The notes under the pieces are model-generated. The model had not been told where the DNA came from. It worked only from the letters and a program-made list of their open reading frames with translations, and made no database searches. The translations under genes were made by a program, and so were the position numbers. DNA of 39,117 nt from Opitutia bacterium. Its GTDB lineage: Bacteria > Verrucomicrobiota > Verrucomicrobiia > Opitutales > Opitutaceae. Positions 24,635 through 32,223 of the stretch are shown one piece after another. The stretch is taken from the NCBI GenBank assembly GCA_947474365.1, contig CANJIU010000092.1:1-39117 (forward strand), read 5' to 3'. Within the stretch, counting starts at the first letter, position 1, and every line of letters begins with the position of its first letter.

Positions 24635-24652
24635 GCGGGTTTGAACGCCCGC
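24635..24652 (+). promoter_or_regulatory. Short hairpin between receptor and glycosidase
   Basis: GCGGG at 24635-24639 and CCCGC at 24648-24652 can pair around an 8-nt loop (TTTGAACG). It is in the 51-nt gap after the receptor stop, 23 nt before the glycosidase start. Without a T-tract it is more likely an mRNA stability or processing element than a full terminator. The stem is short and may be fortuitous in GC-rich DNA. Confidence 0.25.
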
Positions 24653-24675
24653 CGGAACTTCAACTCCGTTTCTTC

Positions 24676-26238
24676 ATGAAACCCTTCGTCGTGATGGGGC
24701 TGCTTGCGTTCGTCTTCGCGACCGTTCCGGCGGTTCGCTCGGCTCCGGTTGGTTACGTTGCGCCGCGAAAATCCGCTGACATCGCCTCGTCGCCCTGGGG
24801 CGTTCAGGCTGGCGATAACGAGCGGGTCACGCTCTTCAATCGCGCGGGCGAACTCGGCGTGAAGTGGACGCGTTTCCTCGCTGTCTGGCCGGCGATCGAG
24901 CGGGAGAAAGGGAAGTACGACTTCGCGTCGCTCGATGAGCCTGTCGACGCCGCCCGGGCCAACGGCATCACGCCCTTCGTCTGCCTGTCCAATGGCAACA
25001 AGCTTTACTCCGGCACGCTGCCCAATCCCGATCCGAATTGGAGGTTAATCTATGGCGTCAAGCCGGCGCCACCGATCCTCGACGAGTCCGCGACGGCGGC
25101 CTGGCTGCGTTATGTCGACGCGGTGATCGCGCACGCGAAGGAACGGGTCACGCATTGGGAGATCTGGAACGAGCCCAATCATTATGCCTATTGGGGCGGT
25201 CCGCCCGATGCCGCCGCCTACGGCAAACTGGTCCGTCTCACGGCGGCGCGGATCAGGGCGGCCCAGCCCAACGCGGTCATCATCGCGGGCGCGCTCGCCG
25301 GACTTGATCCGAAGTTTGTCGCGGACTTTCTGGCTGAGGACACGGCGCGGTCCGTAGACATCGTTTCGTTTCACAACTACGCGGCGCTCCCGGAGGCGCG
25401 GATCTATTTTGCCGACGACACCTGGGCGGCGCTCCGTGCGCACAACCCGAAGCTCCAGCTCTGGCAGGGCGAATGCGGCTATCCGTCGGCGAGCAGCACG
25501 AAGGATTTTCGCGGGACGAGTCCCTGGGGCCCGATCGTGCAGGCGAAGTGGCTGCTGCGGCAGTCGTTCGTCGATACGTTTTTCATGCGCGCCTCGCTCA
25601 GCAATTTCTTCAAGCTCTTCGACGGTGGCGACCGGGCCGAGCGTCAGGAGCGTCCCGAATTGAAGCCGGTCGACCGCCTCTTGGGGTTTCCCGCCGAGGC
25701 CACGGGCAAGCGGGTGCGCGGAAAGGGCGTCAACGAAAAGTGCCTGCTCACCAACCCGACTCTTGAGCCCAAGCCGGCGTTCTATGCCTACCGCAATCTC
25801 ACCGCGTTGGTGGACGGCCGTTATGCGCCGGTGGAGTTTGCGACTCGTCCGGTGATAACCGTGCGTGAGCAGGGGCAGTTCGCCGGGGTGGGCGATGCCG
25901 ACGACGCCTATCCGTCGGTTCCGCTGGTGGCAGGCTATCGCACGGCCCGGGGTGCGGCCCTGGTCGCGTATTGGCTGCCCTGGCAACCGCAGGAGTACAC
26001 GCCCCGGCCCGCGCGGATTTCGCTCCGGGTGGCGGGGCTTGCGTTCAAGGACCCCGTTCTCGTCAACTTGCTCGACGGCTCGGTGCACGCGCTGCCTCTG
26101 CCGAAAATCGACCAGAACGGCAGCGTGTTCGAAAACGTCCCGATGTTTGATTTCCCGCTCGTCATCGTCGAACGGACGGAGACGATCATCGGAGAAATGC
26201 GGACCACCCCCGCGCACGAAGCCATCCCCCAGTTCTGA
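24676..26238 (+). CDS. Clan GH-A glycoside hydrolase, GH39/GH5-like
   Basis: A 520-residue secreted glycosidase with signal peptide (FVVMGLLAFVFATVPAVRS). The TIM barrel (about 40-380) has the acid/base in WEIWNEPNH (Glu166) and the nucleophile in LWQGECGYPS (Glu266), exactly 100 residues apart as is usual for retaining clan A enzymes. VKWTRFLAVWPAIEREKGKYDF near the start is typical of GH39 and related families. A C-terminal beta domain (about 400-505) follows. GH39 includes beta-xylosidases and alpha-L-iduronidases; which applies cannot be said, and assignment to another clan A family is possible. It is followed after 13 nt by the acyl-CoA synthetase gene, an unusual partner that argues its sugar product comes with an acyl group. 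Confidence 0.82.
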   Translation: MKPFVVMGLLAFVFATVPAVRSAPVGYVAPRKSADIASSPWGVQAGDNERVTLFNRAGELGVKWTRFLAVWPAIEREKGKYDFASLDEPVDAARANGITPFVCLSNGNKLYSGTLPNPDPNWRLIYGVKPAPPILDESATAAWLRYVDAVIAHAKERVTHWEIWNEPNHYAYWGGPPDAAAYGKLVRLTAARIRAAQPNAVIIAGALAGLDPKFVADFLAEDTARSVDIVSFHNYAALPEARIYFADDTWAALRAHNPKLQLWQGECGYPSASSTKDFRGTSPWGPIVQAKWLLRQSFVDTFFMRASLSNFFKLFDGGDRAERQERPELKPVDRLLGFPAEATGKRVRGKGVNEKCLLTNPTLEPKPAFYAYRNLTALVDGRYAPVEFATRPVITVREQGQFAGVGDADDAYPSVPLVAGYRTARGAALVAYWLPWQPQEYTPRPARISLRVAGLAFKDPVLVNLLDGSVHALPLPKIDQNGSVFENVPMFDFPLVIVERTETIIGEMRTTPAHEAIPQF

Positions 26239-26251
26239 TTTTCAGTCCTCA

Positions 26252-27730
26252 ATGTCGCTCCTCCCCCTGTTTGACGTCTCATTGATTGCGCGCGCGGCCC
26301 AGCCCGCGCTGGAGTGTGAGGACGCGAACGGTGCGTTCGTGAATTATACCTTCGGCGATTTGGAGGCGCGGAGTAACCAACTCGCCCACCTCCTGCGGGC
26401 GCGGGGCCTGAAGTCTGGAGACCGGCTCGCGTTCTTTCTGCAGAACCGAATCGAGGTCATCGACCTCTGGCTCGCCGGCGCGAAGCTCGGACTGATCATC
26501 GTGCCGACCAACGTGCTCTATCGGGAGCGCGAGCTCACGCACATCCTGCACGATGCTGCGCCCATGGCCGTCGTCACATCGCGCGATTTGGCGGGATTCA
26601 TCCCGGGTGATGTTCCAGTGTGGGACGTCGATGCGTTGGCGGCGGAGGCCGCGGCGCAGGTGACGACGCGCCTCTTCGTGCCCGCTGATGCGGACACACC
26701 GATGGCGTTGATCTACACGTCGGGGACAACGGGTGCATCCAAGGGCGCGGTGCTGACCCAGGGTAATTTTGCGACGAACGCGCTGACGCTCGTCTCGGCC
26801 TGGGCCGTCTCGGGCGCGGATCGTTACCTGGCGGCCTTGCCGTTGTTTCACGTGCACGGACTGGCGAACGGCGTGCATTGTTGGCTCTTCAGCGGATGCC
26901 ACATGCGGTTGTTCGAGCGCTTCGAGCACGCCAAGGCGGCGCAATGGTTCGAGGACTACCGGCCGACGCTCTTCTTCGGCGTGCCGGCGATGTTCATCCG
27001 TCTGCTCGAGCTTCCGCCCGAGGTTGCCCGTGCGATTGGCGCCCGGCTGCGGCTCGCGGTGTCGGGCTCGGCGCCGCTCCCGGCGGAGGTGCACGAGAAA
27101 TTTCGCCAGCGGTACGGGTCGGTGATTCTCGAGCGCTACGGCATGACGGAAACGCTGATGAACGTCGGCAATCCCTATGCGGGTGAACGCCGCCCCGGTA
27201 CGGTGGGACTGCCGCTGGCCCACGTTGCCGTGCGGATTTGCGACGAGGCCGGTGCGGTGGTTGCGGATGGCACGACGGGTGAACTTTGGGTGAAGGGACC
27301 GAATGTGTGCTCCGGATATTGGCGACGTCCCGACGCCACGGCGGCCGCATGGCAAGACGGTTGGTTTCGTACGGGGGACATTGGCGTGCGCGCGACGGAC
27401 GGCTACATCACGCTGCAGGGGCGGCGCAGCGACCTGATCATTTCGGGGGGCTTCAACATCTATCCCCGGGAGATCGAGGAAGTGCTCCTCGAACAACCCG
27501 GTGTGCGCGAAGCTGCCGTGGTCGGGATGCCCGATCCGGTACGCGGCGAGGTGCCCGTCGCCTATGTTGCTGTCGATGCCGCGAAATTCGACGAGGCGGC
27601 GACAGCCGCTCATCTGCGGTCGCAATTCGCCTCGTTCAAGCAGCCGAAGGCGTTTGTGCGGGTTGAGGCGCTGCCGCGCACTGCGCTGGGCAAGGTGCAA
27701 AAGCGCCTGCTACCACCCTGGACCGGCTGA
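26252..27730 (+). CDS. matB: Malonyl-CoA synthetase-like acyl-CoA ligase
   Basis: A 492-residue cytosolic AMP-forming ligase of the ANL superfamily. It shows the P-loop LIYTSGTTGASKGAV, the MatB-type segment LPLFHVHGLANG, YGMTET followed by LMNVGNPYAGERRPGTVG, the hinge GRRSDLIISGGFNIYPREIE, and the C-terminal catalytic Lys in RTALGKVQKR. HVHGL and the GERRPGTVG stretch favour MatB-type malonyl-CoA synthetase, which makes malonyl-CoA from malonate, ATP and CoA. The neighbours madL and madM strongly support malonate as substrate. ATG 26252 gives MSLLPLFDVSLI; the frame extends upstream inside the glycosidase gene and is not used. No malonyl-CoA decarboxylase or malonate decarboxylase subunits are seen in the window. 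Confidence 0.87.
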   Translation: MSLLPLFDVSLIARAAQPALECEDANGAFVNYTFGDLEARSNQLAHLLRARGLKSGDRLAFFLQNRIEVIDLWLAGAKLGLIIVPTNVLYRERELTHILHDAAPMAVVTSRDLAGFIPGDVPVWDVDALAAEAAAQVTTRLFVPADADTPMALIYTSGTTGASKGAVLTQGNFATNALTLVSAWAVSGADRYLAALPLFHVHGLANGVHCWLFSGCHMRLFERFEHAKAAQWFEDYRPTLFFGVPAMFIRLLELPPEVARAIGARLRLAVSGSAPLPAEVHEKFRQRYGSVILERYGMTETLMNVGNPYAGERRPGTVGLPLAHVAVRICDEAGAVVADGTTGELWVKGPNVCSGYWRRPDATAAAWQDGWFRTGDIGVRATDGYITLQGRRSDLIISGGFNIYPREIEEVLLEQPGVREAAVVGMPDPVRGEVPVAYVAVDAAKFDEAATAAHLRSQFASFKQPKAFVRVEALPRTALGKVQKRLLPPWTG

Positions 27731-27733
27731 GCC

Positions 27734-28108
27734 ATGGTGATCTACGGCGTGGCCCTGCTGGCCCTGTGTTCCCTTGTCGGCCTCGTCGTCGGCGATGCCC
27801 TCGGCGTGCTCATTGGGGTGAAGGCGAATGTCGGCGGGGTCGGGTTTTCGATGATTCTGTTGATCTCGCTGACGACGTGGATGACCCGGCGTGGTTGGTT
27901 CAAACCGGTTTCGGCAAGCGGTGTCGTGTTTTGGAGCGGGATGTACATTCCCATCGTGGTGGCAATGGCCGCGCAGCAAAACGTGCTTGGCGCGATCAAG
28001 GGTGGTCCGCTGGCGTTTTTGGCCGGCACCATCGGGGTTATCTTCAGCTTTGCGCTGGTGCCGCTTATCGCGCGGATCGGCCGGGCGAAGCGGGGGGAGG
28101 GGAAGTGA
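27734..28108 (+). CDS. madL: Malonate transporter subunit MadL
   Basis: A 124-residue inner-membrane protein with about four hydrophobic helices, of the size and style of MadL. It has MVIYGVALLALCSLVGLVVG at the start, then ALGVLIGVKANVGGVGFSMI, and GVVFWSGMYIPIVVAMAA near the middle, followed by a last helix and a basic tail. MadL and MadM together form a two-component malonate:Na+ or H+ symporter. It begins 3 nt after the matB stop and overlaps madM as GTGA (28105-28108), so the three are tightly coupled. The pairing with MatB is the strongest argument for malonate import rather than another dicarboxylate. Confidence 0.9.
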   Translation: MVIYGVALLALCSLVGLVVGDALGVLIGVKANVGGVGFSMILLISLTTWMTRRGWFKPVSASGVVFWSGMYIPIVVAMAAQQNVLGAIKGGPLAFLAGTIGVIFSFALVPLIARIGRAKRGEGK

Positions 28109-28872
28109 ACGACCTCATCCATCAGGCGCTTTCCAAGAATGGTCTCCTCACCGGTTTCGCGGTCGTGGGGGTTATGATTTGGGTTTCCTATTTTCTCTCC
28201 GACCGCCTCACGCATGGGCGACTCCACGGGTCGGCGATCGCGGTTTTCGCCGGGTTGGTGCTGGCCTACGTGGGCGGACGACTTACGGGCGGAAAAAATG
28301 GCATCGCCGACCTGTCCGCTTTTGTCGGCATCGGATTGCTCGGTGGCAACATGCTGCGCGACTTTTCGATCGTGGCGACAGCTTACGGAGCGAGTTTTGA
28401 CGATCTAAAAAAATCCGGCCTGCCCGTCGTGATTGCGCTCTTTGCGGGCGTCATCGTTTCGTTCATTTGCGGCGGCCTGGTGGCGGCGGCGTTTGGTTAC
28501 CGGGATGCGGTGAGCATTGCCACGATCGGTGCGGGGGCGGTCACGTACATCGTCGGTCCGGTGACCGGGGCGGCGTTGGGCGCCAGCTCCGAAGTCATGG
28601 CGCTCAGCATCGCGGCGGGACTGATCAAGGCGATTCTGGTGATGATCGCCACGCCGCTGATCGCGAAATCCATCGGCCTCGACAATCCACACACGGCGAT
28701 GATTTACGGCGGAACGTTGGGGACGAACAGTGGTGTCGCCGCGGGACTAGCCGCGACGGACCCGAAGCTGGTTCCATACGGGGTGATGGCCGCGACGTTC
28801 TACACCGGACTCGGTTGCTTTCTGGCTCCCTCGGTGCTGTTCCTTGTCACCCGTCTGATCGTTCCGGGCTAA
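28105..28872 (+). CDS. madM: Malonate transporter subunit MadM
   Basis: A 255-residue inner-membrane permease, matching the usual MadM length, with seven to nine hydrophobic helices. Recognisable stretches are ALSKNGLLTGFAVVGVMIWV, then HGRLHGSAIAVFAGLVLAYV, AYGASFDDLKKSGL, and YGGTLGTNSGVAAGLAATDP near the C-terminus. The start is GTG at 28105 inside the madL stop overlap, with a strong purine run (about 28092-28104) as ribosome binding site. This is a contrast to the Shine-Dalgarno-less ATG starts of most genes here. It forms the malonate transporter with MadL. Confidence 0.92.
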   Translation: MNDLIHQALSKNGLLTGFAVVGVMIWVSYFLSDRLTHGRLHGSAIAVFAGLVLAYVGGRLTGGKNGIADLSAFVGIGLLGGNMLRDFSIVATAYGASFDDLKKSGLPVVIALFAGVIVSFICGGLVAAAFGYRDAVSIATIGAGAVTYIVGPVTGAALGASSEVMALSIAAGLIKAILVMIATPLIAKSIGLDNPHTAMIYGGTLGTNSGVAAGLAATDPKLVPYGVMAATFYTGLGCFLAPSVLFLVTRLIVPG

Positions 28873-28912
28873 ATCGCCGGATGATGTTCGAACCTTCCTG
28901 CCCGTCTCCACC

Positions 28913-29638
28913 ATGAAACCACGTTCATTGCGATTGATCACCTTCGCGTTCCTGCTTGTTGCCGCCGCGCGGTGCTTGGCGGCGGGCGACGAGGCGGCGA
29001 AGCGGTGGAAGCAATACGAGCCATCTTTCCAGGAGTTCGCGGCGGCCGACCGCACGTCGCCGCCGGTCAAGGGCGGCATCCTCTTTGTCGGCAGCAGCAT
29101 CTTCCGAAAGTGGACGACGGTGGTCGAGCAGATGGCGCCGCTTCCGGTGCTCAATCGGGCGTTTGGTGGTTCGCGCACGGCGGATCAGTTGGCGCGCTTC
29201 GATCAACTCATTCCGGTCTACGCGCCGAAGATCGTTGTCTACTATTGCGGCAGCAACGACCTCAAGGCGGGCACGGTACCTGAGGACCCCGCGGCGATTT
29301 TCGCCCGGTTCCGGGCGTTTGCGGAAAAGGTGCGGACGACGCAACCGGGCACGAGATTTGTCTATGTTTCCGCCACGCGTTCCCCGGATCGCGTGCCGCG
29401 CTGGGAGCAAGTTGATCACTATAACGCCCTGGTGCGGGCGTATTGCGCCGCGACGCCCCACCATACGTTTATTGACGTCAATCCCGCCTTGGTCGACGCG
29501 AACGGACATCCGCGGCTCGAACTTTACGTCGCGGACAAGCTGCATTTCGAGCCGTCCGCCTACGTTGCATTTACCGCCATCATCAAGCCGGTGCTCACGC
29601 GGCTCTGGGCCGACGTCAGCGCGAAGCCGGCGAAGTAG
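28913..29638 (+). CDS. Secreted SGNH/GDSL-type esterase
   Basis: A 241-residue protein with signal peptide (RLITFAFLLVAAARCLAAG) and an SGNH hydrolase domain. Block I is FVGSSIFRKW, with GSSI instead of GDSL. Block II is NRAFGGSRTADQL, block III is YYCGSNDLKAG and block V is DKLHFEPSAY with the catalytic Asp/His. All four catalytic positions are present. Such enzymes remove acyl groups from carbohydrates. It starts 40 nt after madM in CACCATGAAA context and is probably the last gene of the malonate operon. That makes a carbohydrate malonyl- or acetyl-esterase a sensible guess. Its last 23 nt overlap the end of the convergent LacI gene. Confidence 0.87.
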   Translation: MKPRSLRLITFAFLLVAAARCLAAGDEAAKRWKQYEPSFQEFAAADRTSPPVKGGILFVGSSIFRKWTTVVEQMAPLPVLNRAFGGSRTADQLARFDQLIPVYAPKIVVYYCGSNDLKAGTVPEDPAAIFARFRAFAEKVRTTQPGTRFVYVSATRSPDRVPRWEQVDHYNALVRAYCAATPHHTFIDVNPALVDANGHPRLELYVADKLHFEPSAYVAFTAIIKPVLTRLWADVSAKPAK

Positions 29639-30659
29639 CGGCTGGTCGGAGCGATCGTCCCGCGATCCAACTTCCGTCGATCAACAGCGTCAAGGGCTTC
29701 GCCGGCAGGCCCTGCTCGTTGCGGTGCATCATGCCGACCACCGTGTCGACAGCGGCTGCGCCCATTTGGGGATAATCCTGATCGATTCCGGCGACGCCGC
29801 GATCACGCGGTCGCCGGTCGAGGCTGACGATACCGGTGTAGCGGGCCGGACGTCCGAGGCGGGAAAGCCACTCCTGGACGACGGAAACGTTGAGGCAGAG
29901 CAGCGCCTCGGGCCGGTGCTTCGTGAACCAGGTGGAAAATTCGGATTCGTTCCAATCCTCGAGCAGTAGGGCCGGCACACGATCGGTTGGGTGTTCCTCC
30001 TGGTCGAGCAACAGGGCGGAGAGCCAGCGTTTCTCGACCTTTTCATGAACCCGTCGCGGAACGACCAGTCCGATTCGGTTTCGACCGGCGGCGCGACATT
30101 CCCTAGCGGCGATCGTCAGCGCGGTGAAGTGGTTGTGGGAAACGCGGCTGACCGGCACGCCTTGGAGCGAATAGCCGATGGCCACGGCAGAGAACTGTGC
30201 CCAATCGAATTCGACCGGTTCGTGGATCGAATGGAGTGGCGCGACGATGGCGCCTTGAATCCCGCGATTGCGCAGGATGTCGGTTGTCCGCGCTGACGAG
30301 AGGGCCGGGTTGTGGACGTTGAACTCCTCGATTCGATAGCCTTGAACTTGGGCGCGGGCGCGGGCGCCGGCGAGTAGATCGCCGAATTCGCTGAGAAAAA
30401 ACGCTGCGCGGTCATCCGGGTAGCGAGTGACGAAGGCGAGCGTCGCGTGATACGCGTTCGGTCGGGCGGAGCGTCGGGCGCTCATCAAGGCGGCAATGAG
30501 GGGATTTTTACGGTAACCCATTTCGCCGGCGATGCGCTGGATCGTGGCCCGCTGTTCGGTCGTGATGCGCGGATCGTTGCGCAGCGCGCGCGAGACGGTT
30601 GCTGGATGCACGCCGGCCCGGCGGGCGACGTCCGTCATGGTGCAGGGGGCGGGCGGCAT
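29616..30659 (-). CDS. Second LacI-family regulator
   Basis: A 347-residue regulator with an N-terminal helix-turn-helix (TMTDVARRAGVHPATVSRAL), then ITTEQRATIQRIAGEMGYRK and KNPLIAALMSARRSARPN, followed by a periplasmic-binding-protein-like effector domain (about 75-335) with RNRIGLVVPRRV. Start ATG 30659 (MPPAPCTMTDV) is preferred; 30638 (MTDV) is an alternative, and the longer open frame back to 30995 overlaps the propeller gene. It lies 52 nt downstream of the PQQ-like gene, same strand, so the two are likely cotranscribed. It is a paralogue of the regulator at 10844-11929. Its stop overlaps the esterase gene tail-to-tail by 23 nt. Possible targets are the malonate operon or the receptor at 32224. 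Confidence 0.88.
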   Translation of the reverse strand: MPPAPCTMTDVARRAGVHPATVSRALRNDPRITTEQRATIQRIAGEMGYRKNPLIAALMSARRSARPNAYHATLAFVTRYPDDRAAFFLSEFGDLLAGARARAQVQGYRIEEFNVHNPALSSARTTDILRNRGIQGAIVAPLHSIHEPVEFDWAQFSAVAIGYSLQGVPVSRVSHNHFTALTIAARECRAAGRNRIGLVVPRRVHEKVEKRWLSALLLDQEEHPTDRVPALLLEDWNESEFSTWFTKHRPEALLCLNVSVVQEWLSRLGRPARYTGIVSLDRRPRDRGVAGIDQDYPQMGAAAVDTVVGMMHRNEQGLPAKPLTLLIDGSWIAGRSLRPAATSPASR

Positions 30660-30711
30660 GGAAGCGGATTGAATGGGGGAGAGCGGTCTGGCCAGCTTCG
30701 CGCCGCGTCCG

Positions 30712-32055
30712 TCAGGGTTGGGTACGAATCGCCACCAGCTTTTCCCGGGTGCGGAAGAAGAGTGCGCCGTCGGAAATCGCGGGGGTCGCCAGGCACGTCT
30801 CCTCGAGCGTATTGGTCGCTGCGACGGAGAATTTCGGGCCCACCGGAACGACGTACACGTTGCCCAGTTCGCTCGTGAAGTAGAGATGGCGTCCGTCCGA
30901 GACGGGCGACGCCGTGTATCCCTGGCCCTTGGTTGATAGTTTTTCACTGTAACGAATCGTGCCGGTCCGGGCCTCGAAACAGGTGAGCAATCCAATGTCC
31001 GCGCAACCGTAGATCAGGTCGCCGACCACGATGGGGGTCTGCATGTAGTTGCCGGCGCGATCATGATTCCAGGCCACCGCCTGATTCATCTTTCCCGAGT
31101 CGTCCGGACTGATGTCACCTCTCGCGTCCGGTCGGATGGCACGTATCGGCCGCATGCGACCATGCGCGCTCGTAAAGTAAATCAGGCCGTGGGCGAAGAT
31201 CGGCGTCGGCACCGGGATGTCGCCACCTCCGTCGTATTTCCACAGCTCCTTGCCCGTGGCGAAATCGTAACCGCCAGTGTGATGCCAGCCGTTGACGGCG
31301 ATTTGGGTCCGACCCGCCGCGGTGACGACCGCTGGGGTGCTCCACGTGGGCACATCCGAACGTGCGGTGCGCCACAACTCGCGACCGTCGACCAGATCGA
31401 AGACCGCGAGAAAGGAGCCTTTCTGCACGTCGCATTGCACGATCACCTTGCCGTCGTGGATGACGGGCGAACTGGCGAAGCCCCATTGCGCCGTCGGCAT
31501 CGCGAAGTAACCGGCGTCCATCGGCCCGAGGTCTTTTTTCCAGAGCAGCTTGCCCGTGGTATCGAAACAGAAGAGGCCCTCGGACCCGAAGATTGCAACG
31601 ATGCGTTTGCCGTCGGTGGCGGGCGTGGAATTGCAGTGCGTCCCCTTGGTGTGGCGGCTGACCTTGGGCACGGATTCGTGGCCGAGCACGTTCCAAAGGA
31701 TTTTCCCGGTGGCTTTGTCGAGCGCCAGGAGCCGCCATTGGTTTGACTCGGTATTTGGCACGGAGGCGATGTCGCCGTAGAGGCCGACCTTCAGATCGGA
31801 TTTGCCACCGACCTGAACCGCCGTCGCGACGTAAATGCGGTCACCCCATACAATCAGGGCGGAGTGGGCGAGTCCGGGAATCGGGGTCTGCCAGCGAATG
31901 TTTTTTCCAGTTTCGACATTCCATGTGGTCGCCAGCGGTGTGCCGTCGTCGAGAGCGCTGGCGTCGGGTCCGCGATATTGCGGCCAGTTCCTTCCGGCGG
32001 CGGAAACGGAAAGGAGAAGCAACGCGGCGACGGGCGCGAAATGCAGGCTCTTCAT
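30712..32055 (-). CDS. Secreted PQQ-like beta-propeller protein
   Basis: A 447-residue protein with signal peptide (SLHFAPVAALLLLSVSAAG), followed by NWPQYRGPDASALDDGTPLA, the usual beginning of PQQ-like propellers in Planctomycetes and Verrucomicrobia. Repeated blades read like LLALDKATGKILW, LFCFDTTGKLLWKKD and YDFATGKELWKYDG. No cytochrome c motif (CxxCH) or dehydrogenase-specific cysteine pair is evident, so it is unlikely to be a PQQ dehydrogenase; binding or a BamB-like scaffold role is more probable. ATG 32055 gives the leader. It is divergent from the TonB receptor at 32224 and followed by the LacI gene. Confidence 0.85.
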   Translation of the reverse strand: MKSLHFAPVAALLLLSVSAAGRNWPQYRGPDASALDDGTPLATTWNVETGKNIRWQTPIPGLAHSALIVWGDRIYVATAVQVGGKSDLKVGLYGDIASVPNTESNQWRLLALDKATGKILWNVLGHESVPKVSRHTKGTHCNSTPATDGKRIVAIFGSEGLFCFDTTGKLLWKKDLGPMDAGYFAMPTAQWGFASSPVIHDGKVIVQCDVQKGSFLAVFDLVDGRELWRTARSDVPTWSTPAVVTAAGRTQIAVNGWHHTGGYDFATGKELWKYDGGGDIPVPTPIFAHGLIYFTSAHGRMRPIRAIRPDARGDISPDDSGKMNQAVAWNHDRAGNYMQTPIVVGDLIYGCADIGLLTCFEARTGTIRYSEKLSTKGQGYTASPVSDGRHLYFTSELGNVYVVPVGPKFSVAATNTLEETCLATPAISDGALFFRTREKLVAIRTQP

Positions 32056-32223
32056 GGCGTCATTCGAAGCGAGACGACGACGGGCGCAACCATGGAGATG
32101 GGGCCTCGCTGGGCAGGTGGAGGCGCCGGGTCGGAAAATGGCGCGCCGCGATTGCATTTTTTTTCGAGTATAACAACGGTTTTGCGCGCTGACCTAGGCT
32201 CCGCAACCCAACCCCAACTCCCT

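Noticed and set aside
26279..27700. 473-codon minus-strand frame
   Set aside because: It is opposite the complete, motif-rich malonyl-CoA synthetase gene.
32152..32174. Possible promoter TTGCAT with TATAAC before the receptor at 32224
   Set aside because: The spacer is only 11 nt, so the two boxes cannot work together. TATAAC alone is too weak for a call.
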